A stretch of 64,000 bases of DNA from Protula sp. h YS-2021 (Eukaryota > Annelida > Polychaeta > Sabellida > Serpulidae). The position numbers were made by a program, and so were the translations under genes. The DNA lies in NCBI GenBank assembly GCA_949752745.1, contig OX457025.1, positions 53,663,869-53,727,868 on the forward strand, in the 5' to 3' direction. The first letter of the stretch is position 1; every line of letters starts with the position of its first letter. Below are positions 42,549-53,373 of this stretch, in pieces. The notes beneath the pieces were generated by a model. It was not told the origin of the DNA and searched no databases. It worked only from the letters and a program-made list of their open reading frames with translations.

Positions 42549-45243
42549 TTAAAGAAATTGCTGATAACTGAAATCAACATTCATCCCATGTCCCAAAACA
42601 CAACCTAATTTTGCAATTAATTTTTGTTCTAACAATTTTCGTTTTGAAGTGTTATTGCAAAAAGCAACGGCACAAACAGACATATCGTCAACGCTGTGAT
42701 GATTACTTATAAAATGACTGGAGACTTCGTTATCTTCTTTTTTAATCATCACATTTCTTCTATGTTCTCTAAATCTATCCCCTAGTCGCCTACTCGTTTC
42801 TCCAACATACAGACTGCCGCATTTTTTGCATTCTATCACATAAACTACACCTTCTGAAACACATGAAAAATTATCTCTGATATTTATGAAAGTTTTTGGT
42901 CCAACTATTTGTGAGCTCTCATTAATATGGGGACAAGTTACACATTTTTTTCGTTTGCAAGGAACCGTCTTCCCTTCTTTGCAGCTTTGTAATTTTGAAT
43001 GTACAAGAATATCTTTCAGATTTTTGTCTCTTTTGTAGGCCACTAAAGGCCGTCCTTCAAACATGTGCCCAATTAAACCATCATTACATAAAATATTATA
43101 ATTTCTGTTTACTATTTTAGAAATTTCCAAATTGCTGCGATGGTATGTGATAGGAAACACGATTCTATTTTGTCCTTTCTGACTTGACTTGTCTTTGTAT
43201 AATACACTTTGTCTTTTCATAGCACGTACTCTGGTCATATTTCGACTTAAAAGTGATTTGGGGTAACCTTGTTGCAAGAAACACCTAAACAACATTTTCG
43301 CGTTTTTTTCATAATCACCATCCGTGGAGCATATTCTTCGAATTCGAAGGAACTGTGAGAATGGAATACTTCTTTTGCAGGTCACCGGATGGGAAAAACG
43401 AAAGTTGAGGTAGGCATGTGTGTCAGTCGGTTTACAGTAGAGTGTTGAATGCACTGAATTTCCTTTTATTTTGAGTGTTGTATCTAGCATGTTAACTTCT
43501 TGTGCGATAGTAACCGTATACTCAAGGGCCGGGTGGTGGTTTTTGACAAAGTTAATGAACTTTTCAAGCTTATCTTTCGTCATATTTGCTGCTCCAAAAA
43601 CGTCGTCAATAAACCTCTTGTGAAGTGTCGGTTTTTCGTCCTCATATTCTTCGTAAATTTTCTTCTCTTCATGTGACATAAATAGGCAAGAATATTCAAC
43701 ACCAAATGGAGTTCCCATCATTGTGCTACCTTTTTGTGAATAATACTTTCCATTAAACTCCATGCAGTTTTTTGTTAGCACAATTTCGGCTAGGCGCACC
43801 AATGTTTTTGTCGCGATCTTATTGTCTTTTCTTTTATCTAAGTAGTATTGTAAAGCTTCTAATCCATCATTATTTGGTATATTGGTGTAAAGACCTTTCA
43901 CATCCATTGTAAAGAGATATTTTTCTGAATTGCCTTCAAATTCAAAACCATCTAACGTTTGTAATAAGTGCGTTGTATCCTTTATGTAAGTAGGACATTG
44001 TTCTACGATGGGTCTCAATGTTTCACTTAGAAATTTTGAGATGTTATAGGTAGGGCATGAAATATTTGACACAACTGGCCTTCCTGGTATGCCTTCTTTG
44101 TGGATTTTCGGAAGTAAGTAGAATTGTGAACACCGAGGAGATTTGACAATGAGATTTGTTGCTGATGGTGAAAGTTCCTTATTTTTGATCATACTTTCGA
44201 TTTCTGCTGCAATTTCCCTTTGAATATTTGTGGTTATGTCTCCATCTAATTTGGCATAGAATTTACAGTCATTCAGTTGTTTTTCACCTTCTGCAATATA
44301 TGCCTTTTTATCCCACACACAAACGGCTCCGCCTTTATCGGCTGGCTTGATTACGATATCGTTACGGATTCTTAACGAATTAAGGGCTTGGATCTCTTCT
44401 TTCGATATATTTTGTGGTTTTATTGACTTCTGCAGATCTACATTTTTTATTTGTTGACGACACGTAATGATAAAAGAGTCCACTGATTCAAACTCGCCAT
44501 GCGGTGGTGTGTAATGAGAAACAGTTTTTTTCAAACTTTGGAATTTCATCAATCACTTGTTCATCATCATCTTTAGACTGGTTATTTTCTTCATTTCCAA
44601 AATGAGCTCTTAGTCTTACCTTGCGGAAGAAATGTTCAGTGTCAGTTAACGTTTGAAAAGAATCAACCGTTTTTGTTTCCGGAATGTAGCTTAGTCCTTT
44701 TTGTAACATAGATGTTTCATCAGCAGACAATTCAACAGAGTCCGGAATTTTCACCACTCTGTTTGGAATTTCAGAAGCTGGCAATGGTTCATATTTCCTC
44801 TTTTTTCTTGTGTCCAATTCATTATAAAGTTCCGTATTCAAGTTGTGAACCTTTGCAGATAATGATCTCCAAACTTCCTGATGACTTATGGTTCTGAGTT
44901 TTTCTTTGCAAAACTGTCTTTTTCTTGAGAGTACTTTCATTTTTCGGTCGTTGTCTTGTAATGCATTACGAATCAGTTGAAAAGAACACCTTTCAACGAC
45001 GTTTGAATTAGCATGTTGAAGATGATTAGATCCTGGCCCAGAATGAAATTTCAGCGCAAATCCTTTTGGAATGTGTCGGTTATTCAAACAAGTTCTTAAA
45101 AATTGTATATGTGATCCAAACCTTGTTTTATTAAAAGTAGAAAGCACAAATTGTATCCAGTTTTTTTCTTCTTCGAAATTCAGTCTGTGTGTCTTCACAG
45201 ATGCTTTAAAGGCGTTGAATACTTTGCTGACCAAATTCCTCAT
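42549..45243 (-). pseudogene. PLE copy 3: same frameshift as copy 1
   Basis: Has the same seven-A run (near 44528) and the same FVLSTF/SHIQFL variants as copy 1, and differs from it at only a handful of residues (RKRQFCKEK, KRSIPF, DFSYQQFL). The reading frame is open before 44488 and from 44552 to the end. The shared stop at residue 756 is absent. Its near-identity to copy 1, two units away, points to block duplication or conversion. Confidence 0.93.
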
Positions 45244-45370
45244 TTTTGATGGTAAAATCACAGGTTAAATATCTAAAACTTATTATATTACTTAATAATG
45301 TTCCTGTGCACACTTTTATCAATAATTCTATGAAATAAAAAGTCTTTTTAAGTGTTATGTTTTAATATTT

Positions 45371-45402
45371 TACGAATTTTCGACTGATACAGTCTTCTTC
45401 AG
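45371..45402 (-). ncRNA. Hammerhead-like core, spacer copy 4/3
   Basis: Core unchanged. One substitution lies just outside it (TTTCACCAAAATG). Confidence 0.5.
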
Positions 45403-45610
45403 GTACATATTTCACCAAAATGTGACGTTGCTATGGTAACTTCACATACTACACACAATTGTGATAAATTTTATGTGTAAATACACATAATTCCAATGTT
45501 TACACAAAATGATAATATAATTGCAAACAAAGTTGAAATCATATAAAAAAACATAGAATAATGAGAAAATTCGACTAAAAGAAATTCATACGATAGAATA
45601 ATGCACAATT

Positions 45611-48304
45611 TTAAAGAAATTGCTGATAACTGAAATCAACATTCATCCCATGTCCCAAAACACAACCTAATTTTGCAATTAATTTTTGTTCTAACAATTT
45701 TCGTTTTGAAGTGTTATTGCAAAAAGCAACGGCACAAACAGACATATCGTCAACGCTGTGATGATTACTTATAAAATGACTGGAGACTTCGTTATCTTCT
45801 TTTTTAATCATCACATTTCTTCTATGTTCTCTAAATCTATCCCCTAGTCGCCTACTCGTTTCTCCAACATACAGACTGCCGCATTTTTTGCATTCTATCA
45901 CATAAACTACACCTTCTGAAACACATGAAAAATTATCTCTGATATTTATGAAAGTTTTTGGTCCAACTATTTGTGAGCTCTCATTAATATGGGGACAAGT
46001 TACACATTTTTTTCGTTTGCAAGGAACCGTCTTCCCTTCTTTGCAGCTTTGTAATTTTGAATGTACAAGAATATCTTTCAGATTTTTGTCTCTTTTGTAG
46101 GCCACTAAAGGCCGTCCTTCAAACATGTGCCCAATTAAACCATCATTACATAAAATATTATAATTTCTGTTTACTATTTTAGAAATTTCCAAATTGCTGC
46201 GATGGTATGTGATAGGAAACACGATTCTATTTTGTCCTTTCTGACTTGACTTGTCTTTGTATAATACACTTTGTCTTTTCATAGCACGTACTCTGGTCAT
46301 ATTTCGACTTAAAAGTGATTTGGGGTAACCTTGTTGCAAGAAACACCTAAACAACATTTTCGCGTTTTTTTCATAATCACCATCCGTGGAGCATATTCTT
46401 CGAATTCGAAGGAACTGTGAGAATGGAATACTTCTTTTGCAGGTCACCGGATGGGAAAAACGAAAGTTGAGGTAGGCATGTGTGTCAGTCGGTTTACAGT
46501 AGAGTGTTGAATGCACTGAATTTCCTTTTATTTTGAGTGTTGTATCTAGCATGTTAACTTCTTGTGCGATAGTAACCGTATACTCAAGGGCCGGGTGGTG
46601 GTTTTTGACAAAGTTAATGAACTTTTCAAGCTTATCTTTCGTCATATTTGCTGCTCCAAAAACGTCGTCAATAAACCTCTTGTGAAGTGTCGGTTTTTCG
46701 TCCTCATATTCTTCGTAAATTTTCTTCTCTTCATGTGACATAAATAGGCAAGAATATTCAACACCAAATGGAGTTCCCATCATTGTGCCACCTTTTTGTG
46801 AATAATACTTTCCATTAAACTCCATGCAGTTTTTTGTTAGCACAATTTCGGCTAGGCGCACCAATGTTTTTGTCGCGATCTTATTGTCTTTTCTTTTATC
46901 TAAGTAGTATCGTAAAGCTTCTAATCCATCACTATTTGGTATATTGGTGTAAAGACCTTTCACATCCATTGTAAAGAGATATTTTTCTGAATTGCCTTCA
47001 AATTCGAAACCATCCAACGTTTGTAATAAGTGCGTTGTATCCTTTATGTAAGTAGGACATTGTTCTACGATGGGTCTCAATGTTTCACTTAGAAATTTTG
47101 AGATGTTGTAGGTAGGGCATGAAATATTTGACACAACTGGCCTTCCTGGTATGCCTTCTTTGTGGATTTTCGGAAGTAAGTAGAATTGTGAACACCGAGG
47201 AGATTTGACAATGAGATTTGTTGCTGATGGTGAAAGTTCCTTATTTTTGATCATACTTTCGATTTCTGCTGCAATTTCCCTTTGAATATTTGTTGTTATG
47301 TATCCATCTAATTTGGCATAGAATTTACAGTAATTCAGTTGTTTTTCACCTTCTGCAATATATGCCTTTTTATCCCACACACAAACGGCTCCGCCTTTAT
47401 CGGCTGGCTTGATTACGATATCGTTACGGATTCTTAACGAATTAAGGGCTTGGATCTCTTCTTTCGATATATTTTGTGGTTTTATTGACTTCTGCAGATC
47501 TACATTTTTTATTTGTTGACGACACGTAATGATAAAAGAGTCCACTGATTCAAACTCGCCATGCGGTGGTGTGTAATGAGAAACAGTTTTTTCAAACTTT
47601 GGAATTTCATCAGTCACTTGTTCATCATCATCTTTAGACTGGTTATTTTCTTCATTTCCAAAATGAGCTCTTAGTCTTACCTTGCGGAAGAAATGTTCAG
47701 TGTCAGTTAACGTTTGAAAAGAATCAACCGTTTTTGTTTCCGGAATGTAGCTTAGTCCTTTTTGTAACAAAGATGTTTCATCAGCAGACAATTCAACAGA
47801 GTCCGGAATTTTCACCACTCTGTTTGGAATTTCAGAAGCTGGCAATGGTTCATATTTCCTCTTTTTTCTTGTGTCCAATTCATTATAAAGTTCCGTATTC
47901 AAGTTGTGAACCTTTGCAGATAATGATCTCCAAACTTCCTGATGACTTATGGTTCTGAGTTTTTCTTTGCAAAACTGTCTTTTTCTTGAGAGTACTTTCA
48001 TTTTTCGGTCGTTGTCTTGTAATGCATTACGAATCAGTTGAAAAGAAAACCTTTCAACGACGTTTGAATTAGCATGTTGAAGATGATTAGATCCTGGCCC
48101 AGAATGAAATTTCAGCGCAAATCCTTTTGGAATGTGTCGGTTATTCAAACAAGTTCTTAAAAATTGTGCATGTGATCCAAATCTTGTTTTATTAAAAGTA
48201 GAAAGTCCAAATTGTATCCAGTTTTTTTCTTCTTCGAAATTCAGTCTGTGTGTCTTCACAGATGCTTTAAAGGCGTTGAATACTTTGCTGACCAAATTCC
48301 TCAT
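45611..48304 (-). CDS. PLE copy 4: intact RT with GIY-YIG endonuclease
   Basis: 897 residues from the ATG at 48304. A TAA lies in frame upstream, and the six codons before the ATG need a GTG start. The protein copies element RNA at a nick made by its endonuclease. Residue positions: N-terminal helical region 1-240; PADKGG 300; FYLLPKIHKEGIPGRPVVSN around 375-393; TMDVKGLYTNIP 445-456 (first catalytic Asp); MMGTPFGVEYSC 508-519; RFIDDVF 543-549 (catalytic DD, Penelope form); Cys-rich linker CKEGKTVPCKRKKCVTCPHI 754-773. GIY-YIG domain 799-897: VVYVIECKKCG, YVGET, then RLGDRFREHRRN with the catalytic Arg and His; likely Glu near 872. All conserved residues I can identify are present. It may encode an active protein. 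Confidence 0.95.
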   Translation of the reverse strand: MRNLVSKVFNAFKASVKTHRLNFEEEKNWIQFGLSTFNKTRFGSHAQFLRTCLNNRHIPKGFALKFHSGPGSNHLQHANSNVVERFSFQLIRNALQDNDRKMKVLSRKRQFCKEKLRTISHQEVWRSLSAKVHNLNTELYNELDTRKKRKYEPLPASEIPNRVVKIPDSVELSADETSLLQKGLSYIPETKTVDSFQTLTDTEHFFRKVRLRAHFGNEENNQSKDDDEQVTDEIPKFEKTVSHYTPPHGEFESVDSFIITCRQQIKNVDLQKSIKPQNISKEEIQALNSLRIRNDIVIKPADKGGAVCVWDKKAYIAEGEKQLNYCKFYAKLDGYITTNIQREIAAEIESMIKNKELSPSATNLIVKSPRCSQFYLLPKIHKEGIPGRPVVSNISCPTYNISKFLSETLRPIVEQCPTYIKDTTHLLQTLDGFEFEGNSEKYLFTMDVKGLYTNIPNSDGLEALRYYLDKRKDNKIATKTLVRLAEIVLTKNCMEFNGKYYSQKGGTMMGTPFGVEYSCLFMSHEEKKIYEEYEDEKPTLHKRFIDDVFGAANMTKDKLEKFINFVKNHHPALEYTVTIAQEVNMLDTTLKIKGNSVHSTLYCKPTDTHAYLNFRFSHPVTCKRSIPFSQFLRIRRICSTDGDYEKNAKMLFRCFLQQGYPKSLLSRNMTRVRAMKRQSVLYKDKSSQKGQNRIVFPITYHRSNLEISKIVNRNYNILCNDGLIGHMFEGRPLVAYKRDKNLKDILVHSKLQSCKEGKTVPCKRKKCVTCPHINESSQIVGPKTFINIRDNFSCVSEGVVYVIECKKCGSLYVGETSRRLGDRFREHRRNVMIKKEDNEVSSHFISNHHSVDDMSVCAVAFCNNTSKRKLLEQKLIAKLGCVLGHGMNVDFSYQQFL

Positions 48305-48431
48305 TTTTGATGGTAAAATCACAGGTTAAATATCTAAAACTTATTATATTACTTAATAATGTTCCTGTGCACACTTTTATCAATAATTCTATGAAATAAA
48401 AAGTCTTTTTAAGTGTTATGTTTTAATATTT

Positions 48432-48463
48432 TACGAATTTTCGACTGATACAGTCTTCTTCAG
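48432..48463 (-). ncRNA. Hammerhead-like core, spacer copy 5/4
   Basis: Core unchanged, in the spacer directly upstream of the intact copy 4. Confidence 0.5.
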
Positions 48464-48671
48464 GTACATATTTCACAAAAATGTGACGTTGCTATGGTAA
48501 CTTCACATACTACACACAATTGTGATAAATTTTATGTGTAAGTACACATAATTCCAATGTTTACACAAAATGATAATATAATTGCAAACAAAGTTGAAAT
48601 CATATAAAAAAACATAGAATAATGAGAAAATTCGACTAAAAGAAATTCATACGATAGAATAATGCACAATT

Positions 48672-51320
48672 TTAAAGAAATTGCTGATAACTGAAATCAA
48701 CATTCATCCCATGTCCCAAAACACAACCTAATTTTGCAATTAATTTTTGTTCTAACAATTTTCGTTTTGAAGTGTTATTGCAAAAAGCAACGGCACAAAC
48801 AGACATATCGTCAACGCTGTGATGATTACTTATAAAATGACTGGAGACTTCGTTATCTTCTTTTTTAATCATCACATTTCTTCTATGTTCTCTAAATCTA
48901 TCCCCTAGTCGCCTACTCGTTTCTCCAACATACAGACTGCCGCATTTTTTGCATTCTATCACATAAACTACACCTACTAAAACACATGAAAAATTATCTC
49001 TGATATTTATGAAAGTTTTTGGTCCAACTATTTGTGAGCTCTCATTAATATGGGGACAAGTTACACATTTTTTTCGTTTGCAAGGAACCGTCTTCCCTTC
49101 TTTGCAGCTTTGTAATTTTGAATGTACAAGAATATCTTTCAGATTTTTGTCTCTTTTGTAGGCCACTAAAGGCCGTCCTTCAAACATGTGCCCAATTAAA
49201 CCATCATTACATAAAATATTATAATTTCTGTTTACTATTTTAGAAATTTCCAAATTGCTGCGATGGTATGTGATAGGAAACACGATTCTATTTTGTCCTT
49301 TCTGACTTGACTTGTCTTTGTATAATACACTTTGTCTTTTCATAGCACGTACTCTGGTCATATTTCGACTTAAAAGTGATTTGGGGTAACCTTGTTGCAA
49401 GAAACACCTAAACAACATTTTCGCGTTTTTTTCATAATCACCATCCGTGGAGCATATTCTTCGAATTCGAAGGAACCGTGAGAATGGAATACTTCTTTTG
49501 CAGGTCACCGGATGGGAAGAACGAAAGTTGAGGTAGGCATGTGTGTCAGTCGGTTTACAGTAGAGTGTTGAATGCACTGAATTTCCTTTTATTTTAAGTG
49601 TTGTATCTAGCATGTTAACTTCTTGTGCGATAGTAACCGTATACTCAAGGGCCGGGTGGTGGTTTTTGACAAAGTTAATGAACTTTTCAAGCTTATCTTT
49701 CGTCATATTTGCTGCTCCAAAAACGTCGTCAATAAACCTCTTGTGAAGTGTCGGTTTTTCGTCCTCATATTCTTCGTAAATTTTCTTCTCTTCATGTGAC
49801 ATAAATAGGCAAGAATATTCAACACCAAATGGAGTTCCCATCATTGTGCCACCTTTTTGTGAATAATACTTTCCATTAAACTCCATGCAGTTTTTTGTTA
49901 GCACAATTTCGGCTAGGCGCACCAATGTTTTTGTCGCGATCTTCTTGTCTTTTCTTTTATCTAAGTAGTATCGTAAAGCTTCTAATCCATCATTATTTGG
50001 TATATTGGTGTAAAGACCTTTCACATCCATTGTAAAGGGATATTTTTCTGAATTGCCTTCAAATTCAAAACCATCCAACGTTTGTAATAAGTGCGCTGTA
50101 TCCTTTATGTAAGTAGGACATTGTTCTACGATGGGTCTCAATGTTTCACTTAGAAATTTTGAGATGTTATAGGTAGGGCATGAAATATTTGACACAACTG
50201 GCCTTCCTGGTATGCCTTCTTTGTGGATTTTCGGAAGTAAGTAGAATTGTGAACACCGAGGAGATTTGACAATGAGATTTGTTGCTGATGGTGAAAGTTC
50301 CTTATTTTTGATCATACTTTCGATTTCTGCTGCAATTTCCCTTTGAATATTTGTGGTTATGTCTCCATCTAATTTGGCATAGAATTTACAGTCATTCAGT
50401 TGTTTTTCACCTTCTGCAATATATGCCTTTTTATCCCACACACAAACGGCTCCGCCTTTATCGGCTGGCTTGATTACGATATCGTTACGGATTCTTAACG
50501 AATTAAGGGCTTGGATCTCTTCTTTCGATATATTTTGTGGTTTTATTGACTTCTGCAGATCTACATTTTTTATTTGTTGACGACACGTAATGATAAAAGA
50601 GTCCACTGATTCAAACTCGCCATGCGGTGGTGTGTAATGAGAAACAGTTTTTTCAAACTTTGGAATTTCATCAATCACTTGTTCATCCTCATCTTGAGAC
50701 TGGTTATTTTCTTCATTTCCAAAATGAGCTCTTAGTCTTACTTTGCGGAAGAAATGTTCAGTGTCAGTTAACGTTTGAAAAGAATCAACCGTTTTTGTTT
50801 CTGGAATGTAGCTTAGTCCTTTTTGTAACAAAGATGTTTCATCAGCAGACAATTCAACAGAGTCCGGAATTTTCCTGTTTTTTCTTGTGTCCAATTCATT
50901 ATAAAGTTCCGTATTCAAGTTGTGAACCTTTGCAGATAATGATCTCCAAACTTCCTGATGACTTATGGTTCTGAGTTTTTCTTTGCAAAACTGTCTTTTT
51001 CTTGAGAGTATTTTCATTTTTCGGTCGTTGTCTTGTAATGCATTACGAATCAGTTGAAAAGAACACCTTTCAACGACGTTTGAATTAGCATGTTGAAGAT
51101 GATTAGATCCTGGCCCAGAATGAAATTTCAGCGCAAATCCTTTTGGAATGTGTCGGTTATTCAAACAAGTTCTTAAAAATTGTGCATGTGATCCAAATCT
51201 TGTTTTATTAAAAGTAGAAAGTCCAAATTGTATCCAGTTTTTTTCTTCTTCGAAATTCAGTCTGTGTGTCTTCACAGATGCTTTAAAGGCGTTGAATACT
51301 TTGCTGACCAAATTCCTCAT
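48672..51320 (-). CDS. PLE copy 5: open RT-GIY-YIG ORF with 45-bp in-frame deletion
   Basis: 882 residues from the ATG at 51320, uninterrupted. Compared with copy 4, a 15-residue segment (around 150-164, containing EPLPASEIPNRVV) is missing from the N-terminal region. That region is upstream of the RT core and may tolerate loss. The catalytic RFIDD, GIY-YIG and Cys-rich linker are all kept. Private changes include CVLVGVVYVIE just before the GIY-YIG start and KYPFTMDVKG in the RT. Lys/Asn changes in the deleted region (TRKNRK) mark the deletion join. Function is possible but less sure than for copy 4. Confidence 0.93.
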   Translation of the reverse strand: MRNLVSKVFNAFKASVKTHRLNFEEEKNWIQFGLSTFNKTRFGSHAQFLRTCLNNRHIPKGFALKFHSGPGSNHLQHANSNVVERCSFQLIRNALQDNDRKMKILSRKRQFCKEKLRTISHQEVWRSLSAKVHNLNTELYNELDTRKNRKIPDSVELSADETSLLQKGLSYIPETKTVDSFQTLTDTEHFFRKVRLRAHFGNEENNQSQDEDEQVIDEIPKFEKTVSHYTPPHGEFESVDSFIITCRQQIKNVDLQKSIKPQNISKEEIQALNSLRIRNDIVIKPADKGGAVCVWDKKAYIAEGEKQLNDCKFYAKLDGDITTNIQREIAAEIESMIKNKELSPSATNLIVKSPRCSQFYLLPKIHKEGIPGRPVVSNISCPTYNISKFLSETLRPIVEQCPTYIKDTAHLLQTLDGFEFEGNSEKYPFTMDVKGLYTNIPNNDGLEALRYYLDKRKDKKIATKTLVRLAEIVLTKNCMEFNGKYYSQKGGTMMGTPFGVEYSCLFMSHEEKKIYEEYEDEKPTLHKRFIDDVFGAANMTKDKLEKFINFVKNHHPALEYTVTIAQEVNMLDTTLKIKGNSVHSTLYCKPTDTHAYLNFRSSHPVTCKRSIPFSRFLRIRRICSTDGDYEKNAKMLFRCFLQQGYPKSLLSRNMTRVRAMKRQSVLYKDKSSQKGQNRIVFPITYHRSNLEISKIVNRNYNILCNDGLIGHMFEGRPLVAYKRDKNLKDILVHSKLQSCKEGKTVPCKRKKCVTCPHINESSQIVGPKTFINIRDNFSCVLVGVVYVIECKKCGSLYVGETSRRLGDRFREHRRNVMIKKEDNEVSSHFISNHHSVDDMSVCAVAFCNNTSKRKLLEQKLIAKLGCVLGHGMNVDFSYQQFL

Positions 51321-51447
51321 TTTTGATGGTAAAATCACAGGTTAAATATCTAAAACTTATTATATTACTTAATAATGTTCCTGTGCACACTTTTATCAAT
51401 AATTCTATGAAATAAAAAGTCTTTTTAAGTGTTATGTTTTAATATTT

Positions 51448-51479
51448 TACGAATTTTAGACTGATACAGTCTTCTTCAG
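51448..51479 (-). ncRNA. Hammerhead-like core, mutated, spacer copy 6/5
   Basis: The invariant G of GAAA is changed to T here (CAGTCTAAAATTC). This would be expected to inactivate a hammerhead. Confidence 0.4.
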
Positions 51480-51688
51480 GTACATATTTCACAAAAATGT
51501 GACGTTGCTATGGTAACTTCACATACTACACACAATTGTGAGAAATTTTATGTGTAAATACACATAATTCCAATGTTTACACAAAATGATAATATAATTG
51601 CAAACAAAGTTGAAATCATATAAAAAAAACATAGAATAATGAGAAAATTCGACTAAAAGAAATTCATACGATAGAATAATGCACAATT

Positions 51689-52412
51689 TTAAAGAAATTG
51701 CTGATAATTGAAATCAACATTCATCCCATGTCCCAAAACACAACCTAATTTTGCAATTAATTTTTGTTCTAACAATTTTCGTTTTGAAGTGTTATTGCAA
51801 AAAGCAACGGCACAAACAGACATATCGTCAACGCTGTGATGATTACTTATAAAATGACTGGAGACTTCGTTATCTTCTTTTTTAATCATCACATTTCTTC
51901 TATGTTCTCTAAATCTAGCCCCTAGTCGCCTACTCGTTTCTCCAACATACAGACTGCCGCATTTTTTGCATTCTATCACATAAACTACACCTTCTGAAAC
52001 ACATGAAAAATTATCTCTGATATTTATGAAAGTTTTTGGTCCAACTATTTGTGAGCTCTCATTAATATGGGGACAAGTTACACATTTTTTTCGTTTGCAA
52101 GGAACCGTCTTCCCTTATTTGCAGCTTTGTAATTTTGAATGTACAAGAATATCTTTCAGATTTTTGTCTCTTTTGTAGGCCACTAAAGGCCGTCCTTCAA
52201 ACATGTGCCTAATTAAACCATCATTACATAAAATATTATAATTTCTGTTTACTATTTTAGAAATTTCCAAATTGCTGCGATGGTATGTGATAGGAAACAC
52301 GATTCTATTTTGTCCTTTCTGACATGACTTGTCTTTGTAAAATACACTTTGTCTTTTCATAGCACGTACTCTGGTCATATTTCGACTTAAAAGTGATTTG
52401 GGGTAACCTTTT
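51689..52412 (-). pseudogene. PLE copy 6: 5'-truncated, ends at the inversion
   Basis: Only the last quarter of the ORF is present, from GYPKSLLSRN onward. It includes the shared TAA at residue 756 (near 52115) and the whole GIY-YIG domain (51979-51689). The diagnostic LIRHMFEG variant and the GAGAAATTTTATG spacer variant are shared with copy 7 on the other side of the inversion. The truncation point is the head-to-head junction at about 52412. Confidence 0.92.
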
Positions 52413-53006
52413 AATCGCAGCAATTTGGAAATTTCTAAAATAGTAAACAGAAATTATAATATTTTATGTAATGATGGTTCAATTAGGCACATGTTTGAAG
52501 GACGGCCTTTAGTGGCCTACAAAAGAGACAAAAATCTGAAAGATATTCTTGTACATTCAAAATTACAAAGCTGCAAATAAGGAAAGACGGTTCCTTGCAA
52601 ACGAAAAAAATGTGTAACTTGTCCCCATATTAATGAGAGCTCACAAATAGTTGGACCAAAAACTTTCATAAATATCAGAGATAATTTTTCATGTGTTTTA
52701 GAAGGTGTAGTTTATGTGATAGAATGCAAAAAATGCGGCAGTCTGTATGTTGGAGAAACGAGTAGGCGACTAGGGGATAGATTTAGAGAACATAGAAGAA
52801 ATGTGATGATTAAAAAAGAAGATAACGAAGTCTCCAGTCATTTTATAAGTAATCATCACAGCGTTGACGATATGTCTGTTTGTGCCGTTGCTTTTTGCAA
52901 TAACACTTCAAAACGAAAATTGTTAGAACAAAAATTAATTGCAAAATTAGGTTGTGTTTTTGGACATGGGATGAATGTTGATTTCAATTATCAGCAATTT
53001 CTTTAA
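52413..53006 (+). pseudogene. PLE copy 7: 5'-truncated, inverted partner of copy 6
   Basis: Starts at the bases encoding (H)RSNLEISK and reads on the plus strand to the GIY-YIG end (HGMNVDFNYQQFL). The TAA at residue 756 is present (near 52577). It shares the IRHMFEG and spacer variants with copy 6 and lacks about 110 bp that copy 6 has at the junction. The GIY-YIG frame alone is open at 52716-53006. A private change is CVFGHGMN. Confidence 0.92.
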
Positions 53007-53214
53007 AATTGTGCATTTTTCTATCGTATGAATTTCTTTTAGTCGAATTTTCTCATTATTCTATGTTTTTTTATATGATTTCAACTTTGTTTGCAATTAT
53101 ATTATCATTTTGTGTAAACATTGGAATTATGTGTATTTACACATAAAATTTCTCACAATTGTGTGTAGTATGTGAAGTTACCATAGCAACGTCACATTTT
53201 TGTGAAATATGTAC

Positions 53215-53246
53215 CTGAAGAAGACTGTATCAGTCGAAAATTCGTA
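53215..53246 (+). ncRNA. Hammerhead-like core, spacer copy 7/8
   Basis: Core unchanged, plus strand. Confidence 0.5.
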
Positions 53247-53373
53247 AAATATTAAAACATAACACTTAAAAAGACTTTTTATTTCATAGAATTATTGATA
53301 AAAGTGTGCACAGGAACATTATTAAGTAATATAATAAGTTTTAGATATTTAACCTGTGATTTTACCATCAAAA

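Noticed and set aside
36095..52412. CRISPR-like or satellite explanation for the 3.06-kb periodicity
   Set aside because: Units encode a complete RT-endonuclease and the periodicity is that of a whole mobile element, so neither a CRISPR nor a simple satellite fits.
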